64,000 nucleotides of DNA, taken from assembly GCA_030848545.1 (NCBI GenBank), contig JAVDCA010000030.1, forward strand, positions 22,291 through 86,290, written 5' to 3'. The position numbers and the translations under genes were made by a program. The stretch is from Astrobacterium formosum. GTDB taxonomy: Bacteria > Pseudomonadota > Alphaproteobacteria > Rhizobiales > Xanthobacteraceae. The notes under the pieces are model-generated. The model was given only the letters and a program-made list of their open reading frames with translations, did no database searches and was not told where the DNA came from. Position 1 is the stretch's first letter, and each line of letters opens with the position of its first letter. This document shows, piece after piece, positions 34,031 to 42,226 of this stretch.

Positions 34031-35842
34031 TCACGCCGGCGCCGGCTCCTTCCTGGCGCGCTGCTCGGCCGGCTTTTCGGCCCGTGTCAGATTGTAGGCG
34101 CTGTTGACCAGACCCACATGGGAGAAGGCCTGGGGAAAATTGCCGAGCATGCGACCGGCGTGCGGGTCGTATTCCTCGCTCAGAAGCCCGACATCGTTGG
34201 TGAGACCGACCAGACGCTCGAACAATGCGCGCGCATCGGCCCAGCGCTTCTGCAGGATATAGGCATCGACGAGCCAGAAACTGCAGGCCAGGAACGCGCC
34301 TTCGTGGCCCGGCAGGCCGTCGTCGGCTTCCTCGGTGCGATAACGCAGGATGAAGCCGTCGCAGGCGAGATCGCGTTCGATCGCCGCGATGGTGCCGGCG
34401 ATGCGCGGGTCGTCGGCGGGAAGGAAGCCGACCGACGGCAGCAACAGCAACGAAGCGTCGAGGGACTTCGAGCCGTAGGACTGCGTGAAGCTGCCGAGCT
34501 CGCCATCGAAGCCGCGCGCGCACACCTCAGCATGTATTTCATCCCGCAGCGTGTGCCAACGCTCGACCGGTCCTTCGAGCCCGAACGCTTCCGCGCTCTT
34601 GATGGCACGGTCGAAAGCGACCCAGGCCATCACCTTGGAAAAAGTGAAGTGCCGGCTGGGGCCGCGCATTTCCCAGATGCCCTCATCAGGCTCGCGCCAC
34701 ACCGAGGCGAGATGCTCGAGCAGCGAGCGCTGCACCGCCCAGCCGGATTCGTCGGTCGTGAGCCCGGTGCGGCGCGCCTGGTGGAGCACATCCATGATCT
34801 CGCCGAACACATCGAGCTGCAATTGGCCATGGGCGGCGTTGCCGATGCGCACCGGCGCCGATCCCTCGTAACCGGGCAGCCACGGCACCTCCCACTCGGA
34901 CAGCCGCCGCTCGCCCGCAAGCCCGTACATGATCTGGATCTGGTCCGGACTGCCGGCGACGGCGCGCAGCAGCCAGTCGCGCCATTGGTGCGCCTCTTCG
35001 GAGTATCCCGCCGTCATGAGGGCGAACAGCGTCAGGGTGGCGTCGCGCAGCCAGCAGAAGCGGTAGTCCCAGTTGCGCGCGCCGCCGATCCGTTCCGGCA
35101 GCGAGGTGGTCGGCGCCGCCACGATGCCGGCGGTCGGCCGATAGGTGAGCGCCTTGAGGGTGATGAGCGAGCGCACCACCGTCTCGGTCCACGGCCCGGC
35201 GGGGCGGCACTTGGACGCCCACTCGGTCCAATGGTCTTCGGTCTCCTTCAGGGCGGCGTGCACGTCGAGCGCTTCCGGCGGCGGCATGTGCGACGGCACC
35301 CAGCTCAACAGGAACGGCACGGTCTCGCCCGCCCCGACCGCGAACCTCCCCGTCGAGCGCATGTCGCGCCCGCGCATGTGCACGGGCGTCTGCAGGGTCA
35401 CCATGTCGGGCCCGGCGATGGCACGCACGGTGCCGTCCTCCAGCCGTGACACCCACGGCACCACCGAACCGTAGCCGAAGCGCAACACCAGCTCGGTGCA
35501 CATCTCGACGCGGCCGCGCTCGCCCTTGACCAGGCGGATGACGTCGGAAACCTGGCCCCGCGACACCGGCATGAAGTCGATCAGGGTGACGGCCCCGTCG
35601 CCGGTCTCGAATCGGGTTTCCAGGATCAGCGTGCCGGGGCGGTAGCGGCGCGTCACCCGCGCCTTGGGATCGCACGGCCCCACCCGCCAGTGGCCGTGCT
35701 CGTCGGTGCCGAGCAGGGCCGCAAAGCACGCCTCGGAATCGAAACGCGGCCAGCACAACCAGTCGATGGACCCGTCGCGGGACACGAGGGCGGCGGTCTC
35801 GCAGTCGCCGATCAGCGCGTAGTCTTCGATCCGTGCCGGCAT
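34031..35842 (-). CDS. glycoside hydrolase family 15 (glucoamylase/trehalase type)
   Basis: About 603 residues of GH15, an inverting (alpha/alpha)6-barrel hydrolase. The N-terminal block IEDYALIGDCETAALVSRDGSIDWLCWPRFDS and the central RNWDYRFCWLRDATLTLFAL motif with the WRDWLLR segment are diagnostic. Family members release glucose from trehalose or from alpha-glucan ends; sequence alone does not decide between them. No signal peptide, so it acts in the cytoplasm. The ATG at 35842 matches homologues better than the GTG at 35848. It follows the glucose dehydrogenase gene closely, suggesting that released glucose is oxidised. Confidence 0.88.
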   Translation of the reverse strand: MPARIEDYALIGDCETAALVSRDGSIDWLCWPRFDSEACFAALLGTDEHGHWRVGPCDPKARVTRRYRPGTLILETRFETGDGAVTLIDFMPVSRGQVSDVIRLVKGERGRVEMCTELVLRFGYGSVVPWVSRLEDGTVRAIAGPDMVTLQTPVHMRGRDMRSTGRFAVGAGETVPFLLSWVPSHMPPPEALDVHAALKETEDHWTEWASKCRPAGPWTETVVRSLITLKALTYRPTAGIVAAPTTSLPERIGGARNWDYRFCWLRDATLTLFALMTAGYSEEAHQWRDWLLRAVAGSPDQIQIMYGLAGERRLSEWEVPWLPGYEGSAPVRIGNAAHGQLQLDVFGEIMDVLHQARRTGLTTDESGWAVQRSLLEHLASVWREPDEGIWEMRGPSRHFTFSKVMAWVAFDRAIKSAEAFGLEGPVERWHTLRDEIHAEVCARGFDGELGSFTQSYGSKSLDASLLLLPSVGFLPADDPRIAGTIAAIERDLACDGFILRYRTEEADDGLPGHEGAFLACSFWLVDAYILQKRWADARALFERLVGLTNDVGLLSEEYDPHAGRMLGNFPQAFSHVGLVNSAYNLTRAEKPAEQRARKEPAPA

Positions 35843-35849
35843 TTCCACA

Positions 35850-36896
35850 CTACTTTCGAAAATCGATCACCACCTTGATATCATCCGCCTCGCGTCGAAA
35901 CGCCGCCGCGAAGTGCCGCAGCGGCACGCGTCGGGTGATCAGGCCGACGAGCCAGTCGCGATCGGCCTGCGCGAGCGCCGCCGCCGCACTCAGATAATGA
36001 TCGCGATTGGCGTTGACCGCCCCGAACACGACCCGGTTGCCCAGGACGAGATCGCGATTGAGCGCGCCGAGGTCGATTTCGACCCGCATCGGCGCCGACA
36101 CGCCGAGCAGGCACAGGATGCCGGCTGGCGCCGTGGCGGTGAATGCCTTCGCGATCACGGCCGGGGCGCCGGTGCATTCGACCCACAGATCGGGCGCGAG
36201 CGCGACCGCGTCGTCGATGTCGTGATGCGGCGTGGCGCCGAGCCCACGTATGAGATCGGGTTTGGGGCCGTCGCGGTTGCGATCGAACACGTGGACGTCG
36301 AGGCCGCGCTGGCGTCCCATCAAGGCGGCGAGGAACCCGATCGGCCCGGCGCCGCTGACGAGCAGTCGGCGAGGCTGCCAGACTTTCGCCCGCGCGCCGA
36401 TGCGCTCCATATGGTCCCATGCCTTGGCGACGATGCTCGCGGGCTCGATCAGCACCCCGAGGTCGCCGAGGCTCGGTTCGACCTTGACGGCCGCCTCAGG
36501 CGCGACGCGGAAATACTCGGCGCCGAAACCGTCGAGTTCCTTGATGCCATGCTCGGTATAGAGCCCATTGCGGCACATGTCCCATTCGCCGGCCGCACAG
36601 GCAGGGCACGGCACCGGGTCCGGTCGCCGCACGACGCCCACGATATGGTCGCCTTGCACAAAGCCGCTGTCGGGCGGCGCCTCGACGACCTCGCCCAGCG
36701 ATTCGTGGCCGAGCACCAGCCGCTCCGCACCCGGCGGCGCGGCGCCATAATACCCTGAGACGATCTCGGCGTCGGTTCCGCAGACGCCGAGCAGGAGAGT
36801 GCGCACCAGGATCGCGCCCTCGGCCGGGTTCGGCGTGGGCCGCTCGTCGAGCCGGACGGAGCCCGCCAGGCCCGGCAGCACCGTGATGGCACGCAT
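35850..36896 (-). CDS. glucose 1-dehydrogenase, zinc MDR family
   Basis: A 348-residue medium-chain dehydrogenase of the archaeal-type glucose dehydrogenase group. The catalytic-zinc ligands are in GVCGTDAEI and LGHESLG, the lobe Cys residues in CPACAAGEWDMC, the nucleotide fold in VSGAGPIGFLAAL, and the YTEHGIKELDGFGAEYF segment is typical of glucose dehydrogenases. Expected reaction: glucose to gluconolactone with NAD(P)+. It is eight bases downstream of the DUF2934 gene and runs directly into the GH15 gene. Confidence 0.82.
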   Translation of the reverse strand: MRAITVLPGLAGSVRLDERPTPNPAEGAILVRTLLLGVCGTDAEIVSGYYGAAPPGAERLVLGHESLGEVVEAPPDSGFVQGDHIVGVVRRPDPVPCPACAAGEWDMCRNGLYTEHGIKELDGFGAEYFRVAPEAAVKVEPSLGDLGVLIEPASIVAKAWDHMERIGARAKVWQPRRLLVSGAGPIGFLAALMGRQRGLDVHVFDRNRDGPKPDLIRGLGATPHHDIDDAVALAPDLWVECTGAPAVIAKAFTATAPAGILCLLGVSAPMRVEIDLGALNRDLVLGNRVVFGAVNANRDHYLSAAAALAQADRDWLVGLITRRVPLRHFAAAFRREADDIKVVIDFRK

Positions 36897-36904
36897 ACCG
36901 TGAA

Positions 36905-37447
36905 CTACTTCTTGCGGCGCGGGTTCGGCTTCGGTTCAGCCGCCATGTGGGTGGACGACCGGGCGACATCGCCGCGACCTGAAGCCGTTTTGGCGGCCGC
37001 CGTCTTGTTCACCGAGATCTTGGTCAGCGGGGCCTTGGTCGCGGGAGTCTTGGTCGCGGGAGTCTTGGTCGCGGGAGTCTTGGCAGTTTGCGTCTTGGCA
37101 GTTTGCGTCTTGACAGCTTGCGTCTTTCCCGGCGACGGAGCCGGCTTCGCCGGGGCCGTGCCACGCGCGGCGGCCCGCGACGGCGGATAGGTCTGTTCGC
37201 CCATGTCCGTCATGGTCGGCACTTCGCCCATGGCGGCGGCCGGCTTGGCCGGCTCGGCGCGATCGGCGGCGATTTCCTTGTCGGCGGGCTGCCGTCGCAC
37301 CCGCTTGGTGGTCCTGGTCTGGTTCTCCTCGATGGCGACGAGTTCGCTCGCCATGTCCCAGTGAATCGATTCGCGCCCCTCCGGCCGTCCCTCGTCGATC
37401 CAAATCTGGTATGCGCGCTGGCGCACGCGCTCGGTATGATCTTCCAT
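36905..37447 (-). CDS. DUF2934 protein with Lys/Ala/Thr repeat tail
   Basis: A 180-residue protein. The first 40 residues are a DUF2934 domain (RVRQRAYQIWIDEGRPEGR ... HWDMASE). The rest is disordered, basic and low-complexity: three TPATK units follow QTAKT units between about residues 105 and 150, then an Arg/Lys end. The tail resembles histone-H1-like or AlgP-like DNA-binding tails. ATG at 37447 with AAGGAG upstream. A close match to the EcfG promoter lies 24-49 bases upstream. DUF2934 has no settled function that I know of; stress-linked DNA or RNA binding is a guess. Confidence 0.75.
   Translation of the reverse strand: MEDHTERVRQRAYQIWIDEGRPEGRESIHWDMASELVAIEENQTRTTKRVRRQPADKEIAADRAEPAKPAAAMGEVPTMTDMGEQTYPPSRAAARGTAPAKPAPSPGKTQAVKTQTAKTQTAKTPATKTPATKTPATKAPLTKISVNKTAAAKTASGRGDVARSSTHMAAEPKPNPRRKK
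37035..37131. repeat. 15-bp tandem repeats inside the DUF2934 gene
   Basis: Three copies of GTCTTGGTCGCGGGA are followed by about three copies of CAGTTTGCGTCTTGG or near variants. Each unit is 15 bases, so gain or loss of a unit changes the protein by five residues without a frameshift. The copies within each set are almost identical, which points to recent slippage. Confidence 0.8.
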
Positions 37448-37470
37448 CACCGTTCTCCTTCTCGCCCGGA

Positions 37471-37496
37471 AACGAGGACGATGCAGGTTCCGTTCC
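37471..37496 (-). promoter_or_regulatory. EcfG-type general stress promoter
   Basis: On the minus strand the sequence reads GGAAC, 17 bases, then CGTT, an exact match to the GGAAC-N16/17-CGTT consensus of the alphaproteobacterial ECF sigma factor EcfG. The -10 end is about 12 bases upstream of the AAGGAG ribosome site of the DUF2934 gene, allowing a short leader. It lies in the 57 bases between the treY stop and the DUF2934 start, so it would drive DUF2934, glucose dehydrogenase and GH15. Confidence 0.7.
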
Positions 37497-37504
37497 AGTT
37501 GCCA

Positions 37505-40249
37505 TCAACGCCGCCGCGCGCGCAGCACGGCCACAGGTAGGCATGCGAACAGGTCGGATATGCGGCCGCCCGGCCTGCCGCCGGTAAGTGATTCATCCGC
37601 AACGTGGAAATCATCGAGCACGATTTCGGCGTCCCAGTCTTCGCCGGTCGGCCAGTGCCTGCCGCCGTCGCTTGCATGGGCAAAGTGGCGCCCCGCCGCG
37701 ACCACGATAGCGCGACGTCCTTCGACGCGTGCATAGGCAATGATACGCTCCGCATCACGTCCCCGCACTTCGAGCGGCACGTAGCGGCCATGTTCGAACA
37801 GGGGCTTGTCGCCCGCGCGCAGGGCCAACAGCCTGGTGGCGACCGCGAGCTTGATATGGCCGCTCGGCCAGTCGGCGGCAAGGCGACCCCAGTCGGGCGT
37901 CGCGACCTCTTCGAGGGCCGCTGCGCGCGCTTGAAAGTCCACCCGCCGGCGATTGTCCGGATCGACCAGCGACAGGTCCCAGAATTCCGTGCCCTGGTAG
38001 AAATCGGGCACGCCCGGCAGCGTCGCCTTGAGGACGAGTTGCGACAGGCTCGTGAGCGCACCCAGGAGGGCGGCGCGGCGCGCGAAGGCGTCGAAGTCGG
38101 CGACGAAGTCCTCGCCGGCGAGAATCGCACCGATGAATTCGCTCAAGGCGTTCTCATAGCCTTCGCTGGGATTGAGCCAGCTCGTCTCCTGCTTGCCTTC
38201 GCGAGCGGCCTTGATCGCATAGGCCTTGATGCGCGCGACGAAGTCCTCGTCGACGCCGCCAGCAAGCCAGGCGCCGATCAGCGCCTGGTAGAGCATGTAT
38301 TCGTGCGCCGCCGTCGGCCGGCCGCCGGTGCGCCGGCCGGCATTCATGGCCGTCCAACGCTGAACAGCCTCACCCCATTCGGAGGCGAGTTCCGCGATGG
38401 CGAGGATGCGGGTGCGCGCGTCCTCGCCGCGCTTGGTGTCGTGTGTCGCGGTCGCCGACATGGCGAGCGGCGTCGCCGCAGCCCGCGCCCGCATGCGTTC
38501 ATGGAAGTCCATCACGGTGAGGCCGCCGAGCGACGGCTCACCGCCCACTTCGTTCAAGGCCAGCAGACGATGGAAACGATAGAACGAAGTGTCCTCCAGG
38601 GCCTTGGCGGTGACCGGGCCGGTGAGCTGCTGCACCTTGCCGACGAAGCGGCGCACGCGCGCGCTCGAATAGCCGGAGCGGCGGCGCAGGATGTCGAGGG
38701 TGAGCACATCGGCGAGGAAATCGAGCACGACGGCATCGGCGCCGTGCCATTCGTTGCGCGCCGCCGCGATGGTGCGCTCGATGATGCCGCGGTCGCGCTC
38801 CGACACCGTGAGGCCGGACACATAGGTGCGATACACCGGGAAATTGACGATATAGCCGCGCAGCGCCGCGCGCAGGCGGTCCATGGTGTAATCGCGGCTG
38901 CGCCAATGGCCGGCGGCGATGCGGCCAAGCAAGCGGGTGAGCACGGTGAACTCGCTCGACAACAGCGTCTCGAGCACGCGCAGCTTGGCGTCGCGCACGA
39001 CTGCGGCGAAGCGCCGGGCGCCTCCTTGTTCGGCCCAGGTGCGATCGAGCGCCGGCAGGCCGTCGGCGTCGAGCAGCACCCGCGTGATGTCGTTGACGAG
39101 ATCATAGCCGGTGGTGCCGGCAACGCCCGGCAGGTTGGGCATCGGCTCGCCCTCGGCGAGGATCTTTTCCGCCACCACATAGAAATGACGGAAACGCGGA
39201 TCGTCCTCGTGGTCGAAGCGGATCAGGCGCTGCAGCCGGCGGGCGTATTGCACCGGATCGTAGAGCCCGTCGACATGGTCGAGCCGCAGCCCGTGCAACC
39301 TGCCCTCACGGATCAGCCGTGCCACCAGTTCGTGGGATTCGTGGAAGGTGCGCGGATCCTCGACCCTGATGCCGGCGAGGTCGTTGACGTCGAAAAAGCG
39401 CCGGTAGTTGATCTCGCTGCCGGCGACGCGCCAGAAGGCGAGGCGGTAGTGCTGGCGTTCGAGCAGGCGGTGCAGCAGGACGATTCGCGACGGATCGGAA
39501 GGATCGGCCCGATAGGCTTCGAGCCCACGCGCGATCACGTCGGCGCCGCCGTGCACTGCGGCGATGGCGCGCTTGAATTCCGGCGCCTGCATCCGCGACG
39601 GCGCCCCGGGCTCCGAATGCCGGCCAGCGAGATCGAGAAGTGCGCGGCCGGCCGGCTCCTTGTCCGCACCGGCCGCCGCCACCACGGTCTTGAGGATGTC
39701 GTTGTAACGGTTCGGCCGGATCGGCAGCCGATGGTCGTAGTACCAGGCCGAGAACGAACCCTCGTCGGCGTCGTATTTGAGTTCGATCTCCCCGCTCTCC
39801 AGCGCTTCGCCGTAGGAATTGCCGAGGATCGGCAGCAGCAAGCCGCCTTCGCGCCGGAACGGCAGCGTCGACCACTCGATATCGAACGATTCCGCATAGG
39901 GCGAGCGCGGCCCCCATTCCAACACGTCGAGCCACCACTGATTGTCGGCCTTGCCGATGCCCATGTGGTTGGGAACGAAGTCGAGGATCAGCCCCATGCC
40001 GGCATTGCCGAGCGCCGCCGACAGTTCGGCAAATCCCTCTTCGCCGCCGAATTCGGGATTGAGTTCGCCATGGTCGACGATATCGTAGCCATGTGTCGAG
40101 CCGGCGCGCGCCTTGAGGAAGGGCGACGCGTAGAGATGGCTGATGCCCAGCGCCTTGAGATAGGACACCAGCGCCGCGGCTTCACGGAAGCCGAACTGGG
40201 CGGTGAGCTGGACGCGGTAGGTCGCGGTCGGGACGATCGGGGGGGTCAT
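37505..40249 (-). CDS. treY: maltooligosyl trehalose synthase TreY
   Basis: The 914-residue GH13 enzyme isomerises the reducing-end bond of maltooligosaccharides to a trehalose linkage. The start ATYRVQLTAQFGFREAAALVSYL and the FLKARAGSTHGYDIVDH block are specific for TreY. Catalytic-region motifs are present: GLRLDHVDGLYDP, VVAEKILAEGE and the late THDTKRGEDARTR. Length fits (850-950 is usual). It is last in the treS-glgB-glgX-treZ-treY direction; a repeat of about 190 bases lies between treZ and treY. Confidence 0.94.
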   Translation of the reverse strand: MTPPIVPTATYRVQLTAQFGFREAAALVSYLKALGISHLYASPFLKARAGSTHGYDIVDHGELNPEFGGEEGFAELSAALGNAGMGLILDFVPNHMGIGKADNQWWLDVLEWGPRSPYAESFDIEWSTLPFRREGGLLLPILGNSYGEALESGEIELKYDADEGSFSAWYYDHRLPIRPNRYNDILKTVVAAAGADKEPAGRALLDLAGRHSEPGAPSRMQAPEFKRAIAAVHGGADVIARGLEAYRADPSDPSRIVLLHRLLERQHYRLAFWRVAGSEINYRRFFDVNDLAGIRVEDPRTFHESHELVARLIREGRLHGLRLDHVDGLYDPVQYARRLQRLIRFDHEDDPRFRHFYVVAEKILAEGEPMPNLPGVAGTTGYDLVNDITRVLLDADGLPALDRTWAEQGGARRFAAVVRDAKLRVLETLLSSEFTVLTRLLGRIAAGHWRSRDYTMDRLRAALRGYIVNFPVYRTYVSGLTVSERDRGIIERTIAAARNEWHGADAVVLDFLADVLTLDILRRRSGYSSARVRRFVGKVQQLTGPVTAKALEDTSFYRFHRLLALNEVGGEPSLGGLTVMDFHERMRARAAATPLAMSATATHDTKRGEDARTRILAIAELASEWGEAVQRWTAMNAGRRTGGRPTAAHEYMLYQALIGAWLAGGVDEDFVARIKAYAIKAAREGKQETSWLNPSEGYENALSEFIGAILAGEDFVADFDAFARRAALLGALTSLSQLVLKATLPGVPDFYQGTEFWDLSLVDPDNRRRVDFQARAAALEEVATPDWGRLAADWPSGHIKLAVATRLLALRAGDKPLFEHGRYVPLEVRGRDAERIIAYARVEGRRAIVVAAGRHFAHASDGGRHWPTGEDWDAEIVLDDFHVADESLTGGRPGGRISDLFACLPVAVLRARRR

Positions 40250-40264
40250 GGAGCGAGCCTAAAC

Positions 40265-40453
40265 TATCCCTCCCCTGAAAGGGGAGGGTGGCCGCGAAGC
40301 GGCCGGGTGGGGTCGCTGCGGTTGGGCCTCGCTCCTTCCTCGCGATCTTCACGAAGAAGGTGGTCGGCGAAACCGGTAGGGTGGGGGTCCTGGCTCGCGC
40401 CGTGACCCCATCCGGCGCCTTCGGCGCCACCCTCCCCTTTCAGGGGAGGGATA
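40265..40453. repeat. palindromic repeat of the CCTCCCCTGAAAGGGGAGG family
   Basis: A complete 189-base element. Hairpins CCCTCCCC-TGAA-AGGGGAGGG at 40268-40287 and CCCTCCCC-TTTC-AGGGGAGGG at the far end flank inner arms GGCCGCGAAGCGGCC and GGCGCCTTCGGCGCC. It occupies most of the treZ-treY gap. A related copy is at 58941. Confidence 0.82.
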
Positions 40454-40465
40454 GAAAAGAACGCA

Positions 40466-42226
40466 TCACCCCTGCCAACTCCAATGCACCGACCAGGGTT
40501 GCACCTGGTCGCGCAATGGAGGCCCCCAGATCGGTCGTCCGGGCAGTGATTTGCCCGGCTTCGGCGCATCCGACAGATTGGCCATGAGATGTAGCGTGCC
40601 GCCCGACAGCGGCCACGACGCCGTCAGGATCCCGTCCGTCATGGCGCTGCGCGCGCCGCCGCCGGCGACACCTGCCAATCGCGGCACCACTTCAGCGCGG
40701 CGCACCGCGAGCAGGCGCCGAACCAGGTCGAGCCGGCCCTTGTGCGGCGCGCGCTCTTGCGCCGACCAGTCGAGCACTGCGTCGCCGAACGTCTTGTCGG
40801 CCAATGGGTCCGGAATCGCACCGTTATCGGCCTGATGGGCGTAGTCCTCGGCGAACTCCGCCTTGCGGCCGCGCCGCACCGCCTCGGCGAGGTCGCCGGC
40901 AAAGTCGCAGAAGAATGGAAACGCCTGGGTGGAGCCCCATTCCTCGCCCTGGAACATCAGCGGCGGAAACGGCGCCAGCAGGGTCACGGCGAGGGCCGCC
41001 TCGATCCGCTCGGGCGCCGCAAGCACATCCAGCCGTTCGCCGCGGGCGCGATTGCCGATCTGGTCATGGTTCTGCAGGAACGACACGAAGGCGGTCGGCG
41101 GCAGGTGCTCGCTCGCCTCGCCGCGGGCGCGGCCGTCGCGATGGCGCGAGGTCTCGCCCTGATAGGCAAAGCCGGACGCCAGCATGCGCGGCAGGTGGCG
41201 GGCCTCGTCGCCCTGGTAGTCCTTGTAGTAGCCACGCGCCTCCCGGGTCAGGAAGGTGTGCCATGCATGGTGATAGTCGTCGTTCCACTGGGCGCGGTAC
41301 TTGCCCTGGGGGGGATTGGCGGGCGGGTCGAGCAGCCAGGCGGTGTTGTCGTCATTCTCCAGCACCAGATGGATCAAGCGTCCGCTGCGCTCCGCCAGAT
41401 CGCCGACGGCGCGCGACAGGGCGGTGAGGATATGGGGTTCGCCCGGCAGCCCGATGGCGTGCACGGCATCGAGGCGCAGACCGTCGAAGCGATAGCGATC
41501 GAGCCAATGCAAGGCGTTTTCGATCGCGAAGGCGCGCACCTCGGCAATGCCGTAGTCCACCGCCGCTCCCCATGGCGTATGCGCCTTGGTCGAGAAGAAC
41601 GACGGCGCGTAGCGGCCGAGATAATTCCCCTCTGGACCGAAGTGATTATAGACCACGTCGAGGAACACCATCAGGCCCCGTCCATGGGCGGCATCGACGA
41701 GAGCCTTGAGGTCGTCGGGCGTGCCGTAGGCGGAACCCGGCGCATAGAGCAGGACGCCGTCATAGCCCCAGTTGCGGCGGCCGGGAAAATCCGCAAGCGG
41801 CATCAGCTCGAGGGCCGTGACCCCGGTCGCGACCAGATGATCGAGTTTTTCGATCATGGCCCGGAACGTACCGGCGGGCGTGAACGTGCCCACATGGGTT
41901 TCCAGGATCACCGTCTCGTGCCAGGGCCGGCCGCGCCAGTCCGTCGCCTGCCAGTCATAGCCATGGTCGACCACCTGACTCTGGCCGGAGACGTCGTCGG
42001 GCTGGAAGGCGCTCGCCGGATCGGGCACGTCGAGTTCGCCGTCGATGCGAAACCCGTAACGCAAGCCGGGCCGCGCCCGCGGCACGGCGAGTTCGAACCA
42101 GCCGTCCGCGCCTTTGCGCATGGTCAGGGTCTCGCCGCAGACGAGGTCGACCGTTCGCGCCGCCGGCGCCCACAACCGGAAAGTGACGCCCTCCCGGTCA
42201 AGGCGCGGCCCGAAGCGATACATCAT
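40466..42226 (-). CDS. treZ: maltooligosyl trehalose trehalohydrolase TreZ
   Basis: The 586-residue GH13 enzyme releases trehalose from maltooligosyl trehalose made by TreY. An N-terminal beta domain (RFGPRLDREGVTFRLWAPAARTVDL) precedes the barrel. Catalytic blocks are DGLRLDAVHAI, HLVLENDDNT (the END motif of TreZ) and FLQNHDQIGN. The ATG at 42226 overlaps the glgX stop by four bases (ATGA). An in-frame extension of about 150 codons upstream lies inside glgX and is not used. Confidence 0.93.
   Translation of the reverse strand: MMYRFGPRLDREGVTFRLWAPAARTVDLVCGETLTMRKGADGWFELAVPRARPGLRYGFRIDGELDVPDPASAFQPDDVSGQSQVVDHGYDWQATDWRGRPWHETVILETHVGTFTPAGTFRAMIEKLDHLVATGVTALELMPLADFPGRRNWGYDGVLLYAPGSAYGTPDDLKALVDAAHGRGLMVFLDVVYNHFGPEGNYLGRYAPSFFSTKAHTPWGAAVDYGIAEVRAFAIENALHWLDRYRFDGLRLDAVHAIGLPGEPHILTALSRAVGDLAERSGRLIHLVLENDDNTAWLLDPPANPPQGKYRAQWNDDYHHAWHTFLTREARGYYKDYQGDEARHLPRMLASGFAYQGETSRHRDGRARGEASEHLPPTAFVSFLQNHDQIGNRARGERLDVLAAPERIEAALAVTLLAPFPPLMFQGEEWGSTQAFPFFCDFAGDLAEAVRRGRKAEFAEDYAHQADNGAIPDPLADKTFGDAVLDWSAQERAPHKGRLDLVRRLLAVRRAEVVPRLAGVAGGGARSAMTDGILTASWPLSGGTLHLMANLSDAPKPGKSLPGRPIWGPPLRDQVQPWSVHWSWQG

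Noticed and set aside
37604..40405. A 933-codon plus-strand open frame opposite treY, and similar long frames opposite treS, glgB and dnaX
   Set aside because: These arise from third-position GC bias in the true genes. The proteins are rich in Arg, Gly and His and match no family.
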